From Paenibacillus sp. H1-7 (GTDB taxonomy: Bacteria > Bacillota > Bacilli > Paenibacillales > NBRC-103111): a stretch of DNA of 64,000 nt. Where the stretch lies: positions 1,613,501-1,677,500 of the forward strand of contig NZ_CP031168.1 of the NCBI RefSeq assembly GCF_022354825.1, given 5' to 3'. Shown here one piece after another: positions 36,030-45,400 of this stretch. Both the position numbers and the translations under genes were made by a program. The notes beneath the pieces were generated by a model that saw only the letters and a program-made list of their open reading frames with translations, was not told the DNA's origin and did no database searches. Positions within the stretch are counted from its first letter, which is position 1. Every line of letters begins with the position of its first letter.

Positions 36030-36947
36030 ATGAAGCTTCTTACTTTTATCGAAAACGGCCAGCAAAAGCTTGGCGTAAAAACCGAACAAGGCGTAGTACA
36101 TATTGCCGCTGCGCTGCAGGCTGTTCCTGCTGCTGCCGGTCAATCCGTGCCGCAAAATGTACATGAGGTGATCGAAGGCGGAGCAGCATCCGTAGCCGCG
36201 CTTCAAGCTTATGTCGACCAGGCGATTGCTGCTGCGGGCGGCGCATCCGGATACATTTTGAACGAATCCGATCTGAATCTCGGACCTGCCGTTACCCACC
36301 CTAACAAAATCATTTGCGTGGGGCTGAACTACCGCAAGCATGCGGAAGAAACGAACGCTCCGATTCCGCAATATCCGATTCTTTTCAACAAATTCAACAA
36401 TACGCTGACGGGCCACCGTGCGGACGTTCCTTTGCCGGTGAAAGTATCGAGCAAGGTCGATTACGAAGCGGAGCTTGTTATCGTTATCGGTAAAACCGCG
36501 AAATACGTTTCCAAGGAGAATGCTTTGGATCACGTATTCGGCTATTGCAACGTGAATGACTTGTCCGCACGCGATCTGCAGATGCGCACGCAGCAATGGC
36601 TGCTCGGCAAGAGCTGCGACGGCTTCAGCCCGCTCGGACCTTACCTGGTTACAGCTGATGAAGTCGGCAACCCGAACGATTTGTCCATCCGCTGCATCGT
36701 GAACGGAGAAGTACGCCAAAACTCCAACACGGCGGACATGATTTTCCATTGCGACGAGATCGTAAGCTACATTTCCCAGCACATGACGCTGGTTCCTGGC
36801 GACATTATTTTGACAGGTACACCGGAAGGCGTTGTGCTCGGTTTGCCTGAGGACAAGCAAGTGTATTTGAAGGACGGCGACGTTGTAACGATCGAGATCG
36901 AGAAGCTGGGCTCCTTGACGAACAAAATGGTAGCGGAGCAGGCTTAA
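36030..36947 (+). CDS. FAH-family hydrolase (probable 2,4-diketo-3-deoxy-fuconate/rhamnonate hydrolase)
   Basis: This 305-residue protein has an N-terminal small domain and a FAH catalytic domain (about 90-300). Motifs are ICVGLNYRKHAEE (near 95), metal ligands in DYEAELVIVIG (near 144-148), NDLSARDLQ (near 176) and GKSCDGFSPLGPYLV, then GDIILTGTPEGV. The family cleaves C-C bonds of 2,4-diketo acids. In the non-phosphorylating deoxy-sugar pathway this gives pyruvate and L-lactate. The ATG at 36030 follows GGAGGT. Other FAH members act on aromatic catabolites, but the sugar-acid dehydratase beside it favours the sugar route. Confidence 0.88.
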   Translation: MKLLTFIENGQQKLGVKTEQGVVHIAAALQAVPAAAGQSVPQNVHEVIEGGAASVAALQAYVDQAIAAAGGASGYILNESDLNLGPAVTHPNKIICVGLNYRKHAEETNAPIPQYPILFNKFNNTLTGHRADVPLPVKVSSKVDYEAELVIVIGKTAKYVSKENALDHVFGYCNVNDLSARDLQMRTQQWLLGKSCDGFSPLGPYLVTADEVGNPNDLSIRCIVNGEVRQNSNTADMIFHCDEIVSYISQHMTLVPGDIILTGTPEGVVLGLPEDKQVYLKDGDVVTIEIEKLGSLTNKMVAEQA

Positions 36948-37139
36948 CCGGAAGCCGGAAGCTGGACCACGCTCGTTAAGATATTGGAACCGACCGGTAC
37001 CGGGTTAGAGGGGAGAAGGCGTACAAGCTTGTGGCTTACAAAAAGCCGCTCCCCAGCCGGCCGGAGGATGAGGTTCAATGGAACGTTTTATACAGCAAGT
37101 GAGCTTCGCTCATGCATTACTTTTAGGAGGTCTAGGAGA

Positions 37140-37460
37140 ATGGCAGCACATCAAATCGAAGCAGGTGCCGACGCATTGGTTATGGATGCCCGGGATCATG
37201 TAGCAACGGCAATCAAGGATTTACAGCAAGGTCAGAAAATTACGTATCGCGTTCAAGATCAGGTTCAGGAAGTCGAGCTGCTCGACAATGTTCCATTCGG
37301 CCATAAAATCGCGATTGTAACCGTTCCGGAAGGTACGGATATTCGCAAATACGGTGAAGTTATCGGACGTACAACATCCGAGATCAAAGCAGGCCAGCAT
37401 GTGCACGTTCACAATGTAGAAGGCATCCGCGGCCGCGGCGATCAAGCGGTAAAAGCATAA
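37140..37460 (+). CDS. UxaA-type dehydratase, small N-terminal (SAF) subunit
   Basis: The 106-residue protein equals the N-terminal SAF domain of altronate dehydratase: MDARDHVATAIKDLQQGQ, VPFGHKIAIVTVPEGTDIRKYGEVIG and AGQHVHVHNVEG with conserved His. The ATG at 37140 is preceded by AGGAGG and AGGAG; a frame extending to 36984 is not supported. A 26-base gap separates it from the large subunit gene. Split UxaA genes occur in the Campylobacter jejuni L-fucose locus, where they act on a sugar acid. The 190 bases before it hold no gene. Confidence 0.9.
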   Translation: MAAHQIEAGADALVMDARDHVATAIKDLQQGQKITYRVQDQVQEVELLDNVPFGHKIAIVTVPEGTDIRKYGEVIGRTTSEIKAGQHVHVHNVEGIRGRGDQAVKA

Positions 37461-37486
37461 GCGTCAACTTAAGGGAGGATATAATC

Positions 37487-38647
37487 ATGGATCACATGAT
37501 GGGATATAGAAGACCGAACGGCGATGTTGGAATCCGCAATCATTTGCTCATTATTCCAACCGTTATTTGCGCCAACCAGGTGTGCAGCCGTATTAACCAA
37601 ATGGTGCCGGACACGGTGGCCATCCCGCATCAGCACGGATGCAGCCAGATCGGCGCGGATAAAGAGCGTACGTTCGAAGTTTTGGCAGGTACGGGTAAAA
37701 ACCCTAACGTAGGCGGAGTTATTATTATCAGCTTGGGCTGCGAGGTTATCGACCCTAACGAATTGGCCGACGCTATTCGCCCTACAGGCAAGCCGGTCGA
37801 AGTATTCGACATTCAATCGGTCGGCGGTTCCGTAAAAGCGATTCAATACGGTGCCGAGCTGGCTAGAAAAATGCGCGCCGAACTCGATGCCATGACACCA
37901 GAGCCGATTCCTTTCAACGAGCTGATCATCGGTGTAAAATGCGGCGGTTCCGACGCGACGTCCGGCTTGGCTTCCAACCCGGCTCTCGGTGCGGCTGCCG
38001 ATACGCTCATTCAACAAGGCGGCGGCGTCGTTATCGGCGAAACTACGGAAATTATCGGGGCCGAGCATGTATTGGCATCCCGCTGCGCAACGCCTGAAAC
38101 GGAAAAGCAGCTGTACCATATCGTTGACCGCTTCGAGAAAGAGGTTGAACGGATGGGCGCCGACATGCGTGGAGGAAACCCTAGCCCGGGCAACATCGCA
38201 GGCGGCTTGACGACGATCGAGGAGAAATCGCTTGGCTGTATCAGCAAATGCGGTAACGCTCCGATCCAAGGCATCGTCGAGTATGCGGAGCAGCTGCCTA
38301 AGCACGGCTTGTACTTCATGGACTCCCCTGGTAACGACATTGAATGCGTATCCGGTATGGCAGCAGGCGGTGCTCATCTCGTATGCTTCACAACCGGCCG
38401 CGGTACGCCTACGGGCTCCGCAGTTATTCCGGTTATCAAAATTACCGGCAACAAACGGATGTTCGAGCGCATGAGCGACAATATGGACGTGGATGTCAGC
38501 GACATGCTCGAAGGTACTTTGAGCCTCGAAGACGCGGGCGACAAAATTTGGCAGGAAATTCAAGAAGTTGCAAACGGCAAGCTGACCAAAGCGGAAGTGC
38601 TGGGACATACCGAATTCAGTATTAACCGGATCGGACCGAGCCTGTAA
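37487..38647 (+). CDS. UxaA-type sugar-acid dehydratase, large subunit
   Basis: The 386-residue protein is the C-terminal catalytic domain of the UxaA (altronate/galactarate dehydratase) family: GYRRPNGDVGIRNHLLIIPTVICANQV, IPHQHGCSQIG, VGGVIIISLGCE, VKCGGSDATSGLASNPALG, GNPSPGNIAGGLTTIEEKSLGCISKCG and MDSPGNDIECVSGMAAGGAHLVCFTTGRGTPTG (in pieces). The Cys and His residues expected to bind iron are kept. Together with the small subunit it should dehydrate an aldonate or uronate-derived acid to the 2-keto-3-deoxy product. The start follows GGAGG. Confidence 0.9.
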   Translation: MDHMMGYRRPNGDVGIRNHLLIIPTVICANQVCSRINQMVPDTVAIPHQHGCSQIGADKERTFEVLAGTGKNPNVGGVIIISLGCEVIDPNELADAIRPTGKPVEVFDIQSVGGSVKAIQYGAELARKMRAELDAMTPEPIPFNELIIGVKCGGSDATSGLASNPALGAAADTLIQQGGGVVIGETTEIIGAEHVLASRCATPETEKQLYHIVDRFEKEVERMGADMRGGNPSPGNIAGGLTTIEEKSLGCISKCGNAPIQGIVEYAEQLPKHGLYFMDSPGNDIECVSGMAAGGAHLVCFTTGRGTPTGSAVIPVIKITGNKRMFERMSDNMDVDVSDMLEGTLSLEDAGDKIWQEIQEVANGKLTKAEVLGHTEFSINRIGPSL

Positions 38648-38695
38648 GACAAATATCGTAAGCGCAAGCGTTTATAGCAGCAGGAGGATTCACAG

Positions 38696-39490
38696 ATGGC
38701 TAGACTACAAGGCAAGGTTGCCCTGGTAACAGGCGCAAGCCGCGGGATCGGAGAAGCAATTGCGATTCGTCTTGCGGAAGAAGGCGCTCATGTAGCGGTA
38801 AATTACACTTCCGACCGTTCCAAGGAGCTGGCGGAGAAGGTGAAGGAGCAGGTCGAAGCTCTGGGCTGCAAAGCGATCACCGTTCAAGCCGACGTTGGAA
38901 ACAAAGCGCAAGTGGAAGCAATGTTCAAGCAAGTCGAGGAGCAGCTCGGGGACGTGGAAATTTTGGTCAACAATGCTGGAATTGCTCCGTTCGAGCCATT
39001 TATGAAAGTGACGGAAGAAACATGGGACCGAACTTTCAATACGAACGTGAAGTCGATTTTCGTCGCCTCCCAGCTGGCTGCGATGAAAATGATTCCGAAG
39101 CGTTACGGTAAAATCATCAACGTATTGTCAACGGCAAGTCTTGTCGTTACCAGTCCGGTCATTCCGCACTATCAATCGTCCAAAGCGGCAGCCAACATGC
39201 TGACCAAAGGGATGGCCATCGAGCTTGGCAAATATAACATCAACGTCAACGCGGTAGGGCCAAGCACAGTGGATACCGACATGTGCACGGACTTCCTGGC
39301 CGATCCGGGCATTCGCGCCAAGGAGATCGAAGCGAATCCGATGAAACGCCTTGGCACAGCCCGCCAAATCGGCGACGCGGTGGTCTTTCTGGCTTCCGAC
39401 GAAGCTATGCAGATCAACGGTCATTTGCTGATGGTAGACGGCGGCCTGACAGTCAAAGCGGCGCAGCCGGAAGATCATATGGAGCATTAA
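38696..39490 (+). CDS. SDR oxidoreductase (possible sugar 1-dehydrogenase)
   Basis: This 264-residue classical SDR has TGASRGIGEA (13-22), NNAG (near 93), Ser in NVLSTAS (near 144) and Tyr in PHYQSSKAAANM (near 159-162), and ends LASDEAMQINGHLLMVDGGLT plus a short His/Glu-rich tail. The ATG follows AGGAGG. It is the last gene of the IclR operon. By elimination it could oxidise the free sugar to its lactone, or act on an intermediate. No lactonase or sugar transporter gene is in the operon. Confidence 0.85.
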   Translation: MARLQGKVALVTGASRGIGEAIAIRLAEEGAHVAVNYTSDRSKELAEKVKEQVEALGCKAITVQADVGNKAQVEAMFKQVEEQLGDVEILVNNAGIAPFEPFMKVTEETWDRTFNTNVKSIFVASQLAAMKMIPKRYGKIINVLSTASLVVTSPVIPHYQSSKAAANMLTKGMAIELGKYNINVNAVGPSTVDTDMCTDFLADPGIRAKEIEANPMKRLGTARQIGDAVVFLASDEAMQINGHLLMVDGGLTVKAAQPEDHMEH

Positions 39491-39519
39491 TAGTAAGGAT
39501 GCTTACTAAAAAACAATAG

Positions 39520-39553
39520 CAAGTCCTTCGATTGTCGAAGGGCTTGTTTTTAT
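39520..39553 (+). terminator. Terminator of the IclR operon
   Basis: CAAGTCCTTCGA pairs with TCGAAGGGCTTG (one G-T), followed by TTTTTA. Confidence 0.85.
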
Positions 39554-39713
39554 TTCCCAATATACGGTTAATAGGTTTGACAACGAATCGACACAATCGA
39601 CATGGTTCGACTTATTTGGACATAAAATCTAATAGTCTCCTAATATTTGCCTCAAACTTTCTAAAAGTTTATCTCCTATAGTAGAACTATGATCAGCAAA
39701 CGAGGTGATTTTT

Positions 39714-40307
39714 ATGAAAGACATTCAATTATTGCACAAAGGCAAAGTATACCACGGGCAAGTAGGCTATGATCAGCCGGAACTGATGGAAGTAACCGTA
39801 ATGGAGGAGCCTCATCTTCCGGACGGTGATTCGGTTTTGTGCTTTGATTTTAAACGGCGCCAAACGATGCGAGTTTTGCATAACTTCCAATCGAAGGTAA
39901 TACTTGCTCCTTCGGATTCGGAGCTATTCCATATAAAGGCAAGCTCAGGCAGCAAGGCGGAGGAATGGCTTGTCGAGGAGAGTGCTACGTTCACGAATTT
40001 TAAGCTCAACACCTATGGAACGATTACGGACGATTTTAAAATTTCCGCCGTACGGATTTCCGATGTCAGCCGGTTTGGTATTGGGTTTGAGGTGAATGAT
40101 TTTTCCATTAAAATGCACCACGTTTATAACAGCATGATCATTTGCGACGAAGAATGCATTTATCCCAAGCTTATTGTGCGCTATGCCCACATTCTAGAGA
40201 AGACAATCCGCTACGGTGCGGAAATTCACAGCATTTCGTCCGGAGATCTTAACAAATTACGCTACTACGTAGCCATGCAGCAGTTCAAGCATACGATGCT
40301 GGTGTAA
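39714..40307 (+). CDS. Hypothetical protein, possibly PilZ-like (197 aa)
   Basis: The ATG at 39714 follows GAGGTGA; the GTG nine bases earlier lies inside that site. The N-terminal half (1-100) is beta-rich. The C-terminal half (about 105-195) contains KISAVRISDVSRFGIGFEV, then a basic/hydrophobic strand set and YGAEIHSISSGDLNKLRYYVAMQQF. The D-x-S-x-x-G-x-G-F spacing and the closing helix resemble PilZ c-di-GMP-binding domains. The full RxxxR motif is not obvious, so this is tentative. There is no membrane segment. Its terminator is shared with the convergent gene. Confidence 0.7.
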   Translation: MKDIQLLHKGKVYHGQVGYDQPELMEVTVMEEPHLPDGDSVLCFDFKRRQTMRVLHNFQSKVILAPSDSELFHIKASSGSKAEEWLVEESATFTNFKLNTYGTITDDFKISAVRISDVSRFGIGFEVNDFSIKMHHVYNSMIICDEECIYPKLIVRYAHILEKTIRYGAEIHSISSGDLNKLRYYVAMQQFKHTMLV

Positions 40308-40319
40308 ATAGATGATGCC

Positions 40320-40358
40320 AAAACCCAGGCAGCCTTTACGAAGGCGCCTGGGTTTTTT
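40320..40358. terminator. Bidirectional terminator overlapping a coding 3' end
   Basis: AAACCCAGGC pairs with GCCTGGGTTT, with an inner GCCTT/AAGGC, and has T runs on the plus strand. The stop codon of the minus-strand gene (40336-40338) lies in the loop, so its last codons form one arm. Confidence 0.8.
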
Positions 40359-41196
40359 CTTGGGAGGAATTCGTAATATCCGCCTTCATCAGCGTCCATT
40401 GATGGTACCGCCACTTCCACAAGGAGACGGCGCTTGCGACGGTATCGTCCGGAGAGATGCCTCCGATGCTTTGGATGCCGTGCAGCTCGAAGGCTCCATC
40501 GTTATCAACGTCCATGGGCATAAGCTCGCTATATGATCCTGCGACAATGCTTTTAGGCTTTAGCAGCCTGCCGTTCCGGTAAAAGCCCGCTGCATTGTAA
40601 CGAGCCTTGTGCTGCTGAATATCGAGCATATACGATTGCATCGTATCTCTGATCGTCAGCTGCAATTTGTACGTATCCTTGAGCGAGCCGGTGACGTTCA
40701 ATGGAGATGGGAGCGGCAGACGAACCGGTAACCCGCTGCTTAAGGAATATAGTGAGACAGACGCAGCTGTCCGATCCATGCTCACTGTGCTCACAAAGAG
40801 GTCGTTCACTTTGTCGGCATTGAAATCTGCGAGCAGAAACCGCGGATCATAGCCTCCTTCCGTCATGATGGAGGTGAGGGCGGATTCAGATTCGGCACCA
40901 CCGCGCAATATCCGGATTGTCAGACGATGATAATAACGGCTGTCAGCATCATGCCTGGATCCGATCAATGTGATCGTATCGGCAAGTCCGTCTCCCGTTA
41001 CGTCGTTCTGCTCCGTTTGCAAAACGGTCGTACTGCCTCCGGAGGCGGATAACGGCTCTATTCCCGTCATGCGGAGATCAGCGGGCGGCGGAAAGGCTCC
41101 AGCTATCGGCAGGGAAACAGCGCACATTCCTGAACCGGCCAAAAGAAGCAGGCTGATAACCTGCAGAAGTCCTGCAGCCGTCTTGAAACGTTGCAA
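40336..41196 (-). CDS. Secreted FG-GAP/VCBS-like repeat protein
   Basis: This 286-residue protein has an N-terminal hydrophobic signal (residues 8-33, LLQVISLLLLAGSGMCAVSLPIAGA). Three Ca-binding-like acidic loops typical of VCBS/FG-GAP repeats follow: DVTGDGLAD (near 66), DFNADKVND (near 123) and DVDNDGAFE (near 227). This suggests a beta-propeller fragment outside the membrane. The start at 41196 follows GGAGCTG-type spacing (AAGGAGCTG). It is divergent from the LacI gene. The function is unknown. Confidence 0.7.
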   Translation of the reverse strand: MQRFKTAAGLLQVISLLLLAGSGMCAVSLPIAGAFPPPADLRMTGIEPLSASGGSTTVLQTEQNDVTGDGLADTITLIGSRHDADSRYYHRLTIRILRGGAESESALTSIMTEGGYDPRFLLADFNADKVNDLFVSTVSMDRTAASVSLYSLSSGLPVRLPLPSPLNVTGSLKDTYKLQLTIRDTMQSYMLDIQQHKARYNAAGFYRNGRLLKPKSIVAGSYSELMPMDVDNDGAFELHGIQSIGGISPDDTVASAVSLWKWRYHQWTLMKADITNSSQEKTQAPS

Positions 41197-41251
41197 TTGA
41201 GAGCAGCTCCTTCAAATGATGTTAAGATCTCCTCTCTAGTATGGATAATGT

Positions 41252-41310
41252 TGCTAACAATATTAGCATCCCGCAAAGTTATTATTGCATCTGCTTATAA
41301 CACGTGTTAT
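41252..41310. promoter_or_regulatory. lacI-type gene operator region
   Basis: ATAACACGTGTTAT at 41297-41310 is a perfect 14-bp palindrome 24 bases before the LacI-family start and the same as the core of the site ahead of the GH38 gene. TGCTAA-CAATA-TTAGCA at 41252-41268 is a second, different inverted repeat in the same divergent region; its binder is unknown. Confidence 0.75.
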
Positions 41311-41333
41311 GTTGTTCCTAGAGGTGGATGGAT

Positions 41334-42392
41334 ATGGCAAAAAGAGTAACCAGCTTCGACGTCGCCAAGCTCGCCGGAGTATCGCGAAGCGTCGTTTCTG
41401 CGGTACTGAACGGAACGCCGGGTATCGGGGTTAGCGAGGAGAAGCGGCAGGCGGTATTGGATGCGATCCGGGAATTAAATTACCAGGTCGACGCGCAGGC
41501 TCGGGGAATGAAGACCGGCCGCAGCTACTGTCTCGCGGCTTATGGGAATGTGACGAATCCGATGTTTTTGCAGGTGCTGGAAGGAATGCAGGCGGCGTGC
41601 GCCGCACATGGCTATCACGTGCTGCTGTACCCGTCAGGGACCGCGCCCGGGCAGCGGATCGAAGGGATGCTGGACTTGTTTTTGCAGCGTCGTATTGATG
41701 GGATTGTGGCGCTGGATCGGCCCCATTTGGTCAATGAGGAATGGGTGAAGGCCGTGCGGGAATATCGGCTGCCTTATATCTCCGTAGAAGGGTATCCCGA
41801 CGAGACGGACATTCCTTCGGTACTGATGGATTACGAAGAAAGCGTCCGTCGCGCGCTGGATTATATGTGGAGCCGGACCGGGCTTGCCCCCGTCTATTTG
41901 GAGCTCCATCACGGGACGCCGCTCGGCTATGGCGATCGCCAAAGAAGACAAGCTTACGTGGCGTGGATGACATCGCACGGGCTGCAGCCTCAAGTACTTT
42001 CCGAAATCGACGGCTCCTGGAACGAGCGGGCGGACTTTTGGCGGCAATGGGTCAAGGAACGACGGCTCGGCTCTGCAGCTGTATTGACGAACTGGTCGCG
42101 TGGTGCGGTATATGTAAGCCGTGCCGCTCAGCTGGAGGGCATCGGGGTAGGACGTCAGCTGCATGTCATGGCTTGCGACAATACGGAGAGGATCAACCAG
42201 CATATGTTTCCGGCAATCACGTCGATGGAGGTTCCTTACCGCGAGATGGGGGAGCTGGCGGCGGCCCGGCTGCTGGAATCTATCGACGGACGAAGGCCGG
42301 TGCAGGACAAGAACGGAATTTGGGTTACCGCCCAATTCGCAGAAAGAGAAAGCGTCGGGAGTAATTCGGACAGTTCGGAAGCAAACGTTTAA
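41334..42392 (+). CDS. LacI-family transcriptional regulator
   Basis: The 352-residue protein has an N-terminal HTH and hinge (VTSFDVAKLAGVSRSVVSAVLNGTPGIGVSEEKRQAVLDAI, in pieces, residues 4-60) and a periplasmic-binding-like sensor domain (65-345: VTNPMFLQVLEGMQ, RIDGIVALDRP, CDNTERINQHMFPAITSMEVPYREMGELAAARLL). The ATG at 41334 is seven bases after GAGGTG; an ATG at 41328 abuts it. Identical palindromes ahead of this gene and of the GH38 gene 60 bases downstream make autoregulation and control of the mannosidase very likely. The inducer is probably a mannose-containing sugar. Confidence 0.93.
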   Translation: MAKRVTSFDVAKLAGVSRSVVSAVLNGTPGIGVSEEKRQAVLDAIRELNYQVDAQARGMKTGRSYCLAAYGNVTNPMFLQVLEGMQAACAAHGYHVLLYPSGTAPGQRIEGMLDLFLQRRIDGIVALDRPHLVNEEWVKAVREYRLPYISVEGYPDETDIPSVLMDYEESVRRALDYMWSRTGLAPVYLELHHGTPLGYGDRQRRQAYVAWMTSHGLQPQVLSEIDGSWNERADFWRQWVKERRLGSAAVLTNWSRGAVYVSRAAQLEGIGVGRQLHVMACDNTERINQHMFPAITSMEVPYREMGELAAARLLESIDGRRPVQDKNGIWVTAQFAERESVGSNSDSSEANV

Positions 42393-42420
42393 GAGGAAAA
42401 TAATAATTTTTTTTCAGTGA

Positions 42421-42438
42421 TTATAACACGTGTTATAA
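42421..42438 (+). promoter_or_regulatory. Operator ahead of the GH38 gene
   Basis: TTATAACACGTGTTATAA is a perfect 18-bp palindrome, 16 bases before the GH38 start and sharing its 14-bp core with 41297-41310. It contains a TATAAC that may be the -10. Confidence 0.85.
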
Positions 42439-42454
42439 AAGGGGGATTGCGACG

Positions 42455-45400
42455 ATGTTATTTACGTTGGAGAAGCTGGCCGCACGTTTGCAGGAGCTGG
42501 CGGAGTTTAGATATAGGGATAAAGTGCGGATTCCCGTGTTTGAAAGCTTGGAGGATCCCACAGGGACGGTTGGAGAACAGCCTGTGATGCCTTTGTCATT
42601 GAATGAAGCAGCGGGAACGATGCGCCTTGGGGACCGCTGGGAAGGAAGCGACCGCTATGTATGGCTCGCGGCTGAAGCGGCGGTTCCTGTGGAATGGAGC
42701 GGCCGCCAGCCCGTAGGCCGGTTTGACTTCGGGAAGACCGGAGGGGGCAACAATTCCGGCTTCGAATCCTTGTTGTACGTCGACGGCAAGCCGTACCAAG
42801 GTGTAGATACGAACCATCAGGAAGTGTTTCTTGATAAGGGAATCATCGGGAGAACCGTCCAGCTATGCTTCCGGCTATGGTCCGGCATGGGCGGGTATCG
42901 ATCGGGCGCGGTGCAGGAGCACCAGCTGAAGCGGGCGGAGCTGTGCTGGCTGGACGCGGATGCTGACGATTTGTACTATACAGCCCGTGCCGCTTTGGAC
43001 ATCGTTCAACTGCTGAATGAGCACGCAGCCGAACGCGCGATGCTGCTGTCTGCCGTTAACGAAGCGTTCCTGCTGATCGATTGGTCCGCACCGGGATCGG
43101 AGCCGTTCTATGCATCGTTAGCGTCCGCTTCCGCTTTCCTGCGTGCCTCCGTTGCGGTACTGCCGAAGTATCATCCGGTAACGGTCCGCTGCATCGGGCA
43201 CACGCATATTGACGTAGCCTGGCTCTGGAGGCTCAAGCATACGAGGGAAAAAGCGGCCCGCTCCTTTTCGACCGTGCTGCGCTTGATGGAGCGGTTTCCG
43301 GATTATATCTTTTTGCAGACAATGCCGCAGCTATACGACTATATCAAAACGGACTATCCCCAAATCTATGAGCAGATTAAGAAACGTGTACAGGAAGGCC
43401 GCTGGGAAGCGGGCGGCGGGATGTGGCTCGAGGCGGACTGCAACTTGACCTCGGGAGAGTCGCTTGTACGGCAGCTCTTGTACGGCACCCGTTTTTTGCG
43501 GGCGGAATTCGGTGTGGAATGCACCTACTTATGGCTGCCGGACGTCTTCGGCTACAGCTGGGCGCTACCGCAAATTTTGCGCAAGTCGGGCATCGATACG
43601 TTCATGACGACCAAAATAAGCTGGAATCAGTACAACCGGATGCCTCATGACACGTTCCGTTGGAGAGGCATTGACGGCACGGAGATTTTGACGCATTTTA
43701 TTACAACGCCCGATACGGCAGGGGGATGGCTGTACACTTATAACGGCGACGTATCCGCCCGATCGGTGGCAGGCATTTGGGAGTCGTATCGCGACAAGTC
43801 GTTGAATCGCGAGCTTCTCCTGTCCTACGGGTATGGCGACGGCGGAGGCGGCGTCAATCGTGACATGCTGGAGCTGCGCAGAAGGCTGAACGAGCTGCCG
43901 GGCGTCCCTCATGTAACGACAGGACGTGTCGACGACTATTTTGTCCAGCTGCAGCAGACGGTGGCCGAATCCAAGGAATATGTGCATACATGGGACGGGG
44001 AGCTGTATTTGGAGCTTCACAGAGGCACTTACACGAGCCAAGCTTACAATAAACGAATGAACCGCAAGCTGGAGCTGCTTGCCCGTGAAGCGGAATGGAT
44101 GGGAGTGTGGGGCGGCATTCAGCGGGCGGACTGGTCTGTCGTTGCCAATATGGAGCTGGAGGAATCCTGGAAAATCATCCTGCGCAACCAGTTCCATGAT
44201 ATTATTCCCGGCTCCTCGATTCACCAAGTGTATGAGGATTCAAGACTCGAATATGAGGAAGCGGAACGGTTATTGCAAAGAGCATGGCATCAGGCTGAAA
44301 AAGCGTTGACCGGGGCACCGGCGGCGGAGCCGGAGCCGGGAGTATACACGGTCTGGAACAGCGCAGGCTGGCAGCGGGACAGTCTCGTATATGTGAGCGA
44401 TATGGATCTGCCCGGAAACGTGCAGCAAGGAAGCTGGGAAGACGGGGACGGTCAAGCGATTGCGAGTCAACGCGATGGTTCCGGTTCCGGATGGTGGGTT
44501 CGGGCAGCCGGCGTGCCTTCCTTGGGGAATGCGGCTATCCGGTTCGTGAGTCAAGGCGATGCCCATGCCGTGCCGGAGCCAGTTAGATCGTTCCGGAAGC
44601 TGGATAACGGCAGCGGGATCGAAACGCCGTATTACAAGCTGCACTGGAACGGGGACGGGCAGCTGACGTCGATTTGGGATGTGTCGGCGGGGCGCGAAGT
44701 GTTGGCGGAGGGAGCTTGCGGCAACATGTTGCAGGTGTTCGAAGATAAGCCGAAAGGCCGTCACGAGGCTTGGGATATCGATATTTTTTATCAGGAGAAA
44801 ATGGAGGAAATCCGTGAGCTGCGATCGGTTGAGGTGGTAGAAACCGGTGCGATTCGCGCCGTAGTGCGGTTTGTATGGGGATATAAAGCATCCCAGGTGC
44901 GGCAGGACATGATCGTGTACGCAAACTCCCGGCGCATTGACTTTCATACGACCGTAGATTGGCACGAGCAGCGCAAGCTGCTGAAAGCCGCGTTCCCGGT
45001 AGAGGTACGTTCAACGGAAGCAACCTACGATATTCAATTCGGCAATGTGAAACGGCCTACTCACTGGAATACGAGCTGGGATTACGCGCGCTTCGAGGTT
45101 GTCGGTCATCAGTGGGCCGACTTGTCGGAGCGCGGATACGGAGTCAGTCTGATGAACGATTGCAAGTACGGCTATGACATCAAGGACAACCAAATGCGCC
45201 TGACGCTGCTGAAATCGGCCATGGTGCCCGATCCGCAGGCGGATCAAGGGCTTCACGAGTTTACATACTCGCTGCTTCCGCACACAGGGGATTGGCTTGA
45301 TGGGGGTACGGTGCAGGAGGCATGGGACTTAAATGCCCCGTTAAACGTCAGTATCGGAAGCACGGAAGCGCTCGATTCATTATTCCGGATCGAAGGCGGC

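Noticed and set aside
36984..37139. N-terminal extension of the small UxaA subunit
   Set aside because: The extension is basic and unlike the SAF domain, while AGGAGG directly precedes the internal ATG that starts the conserved part.
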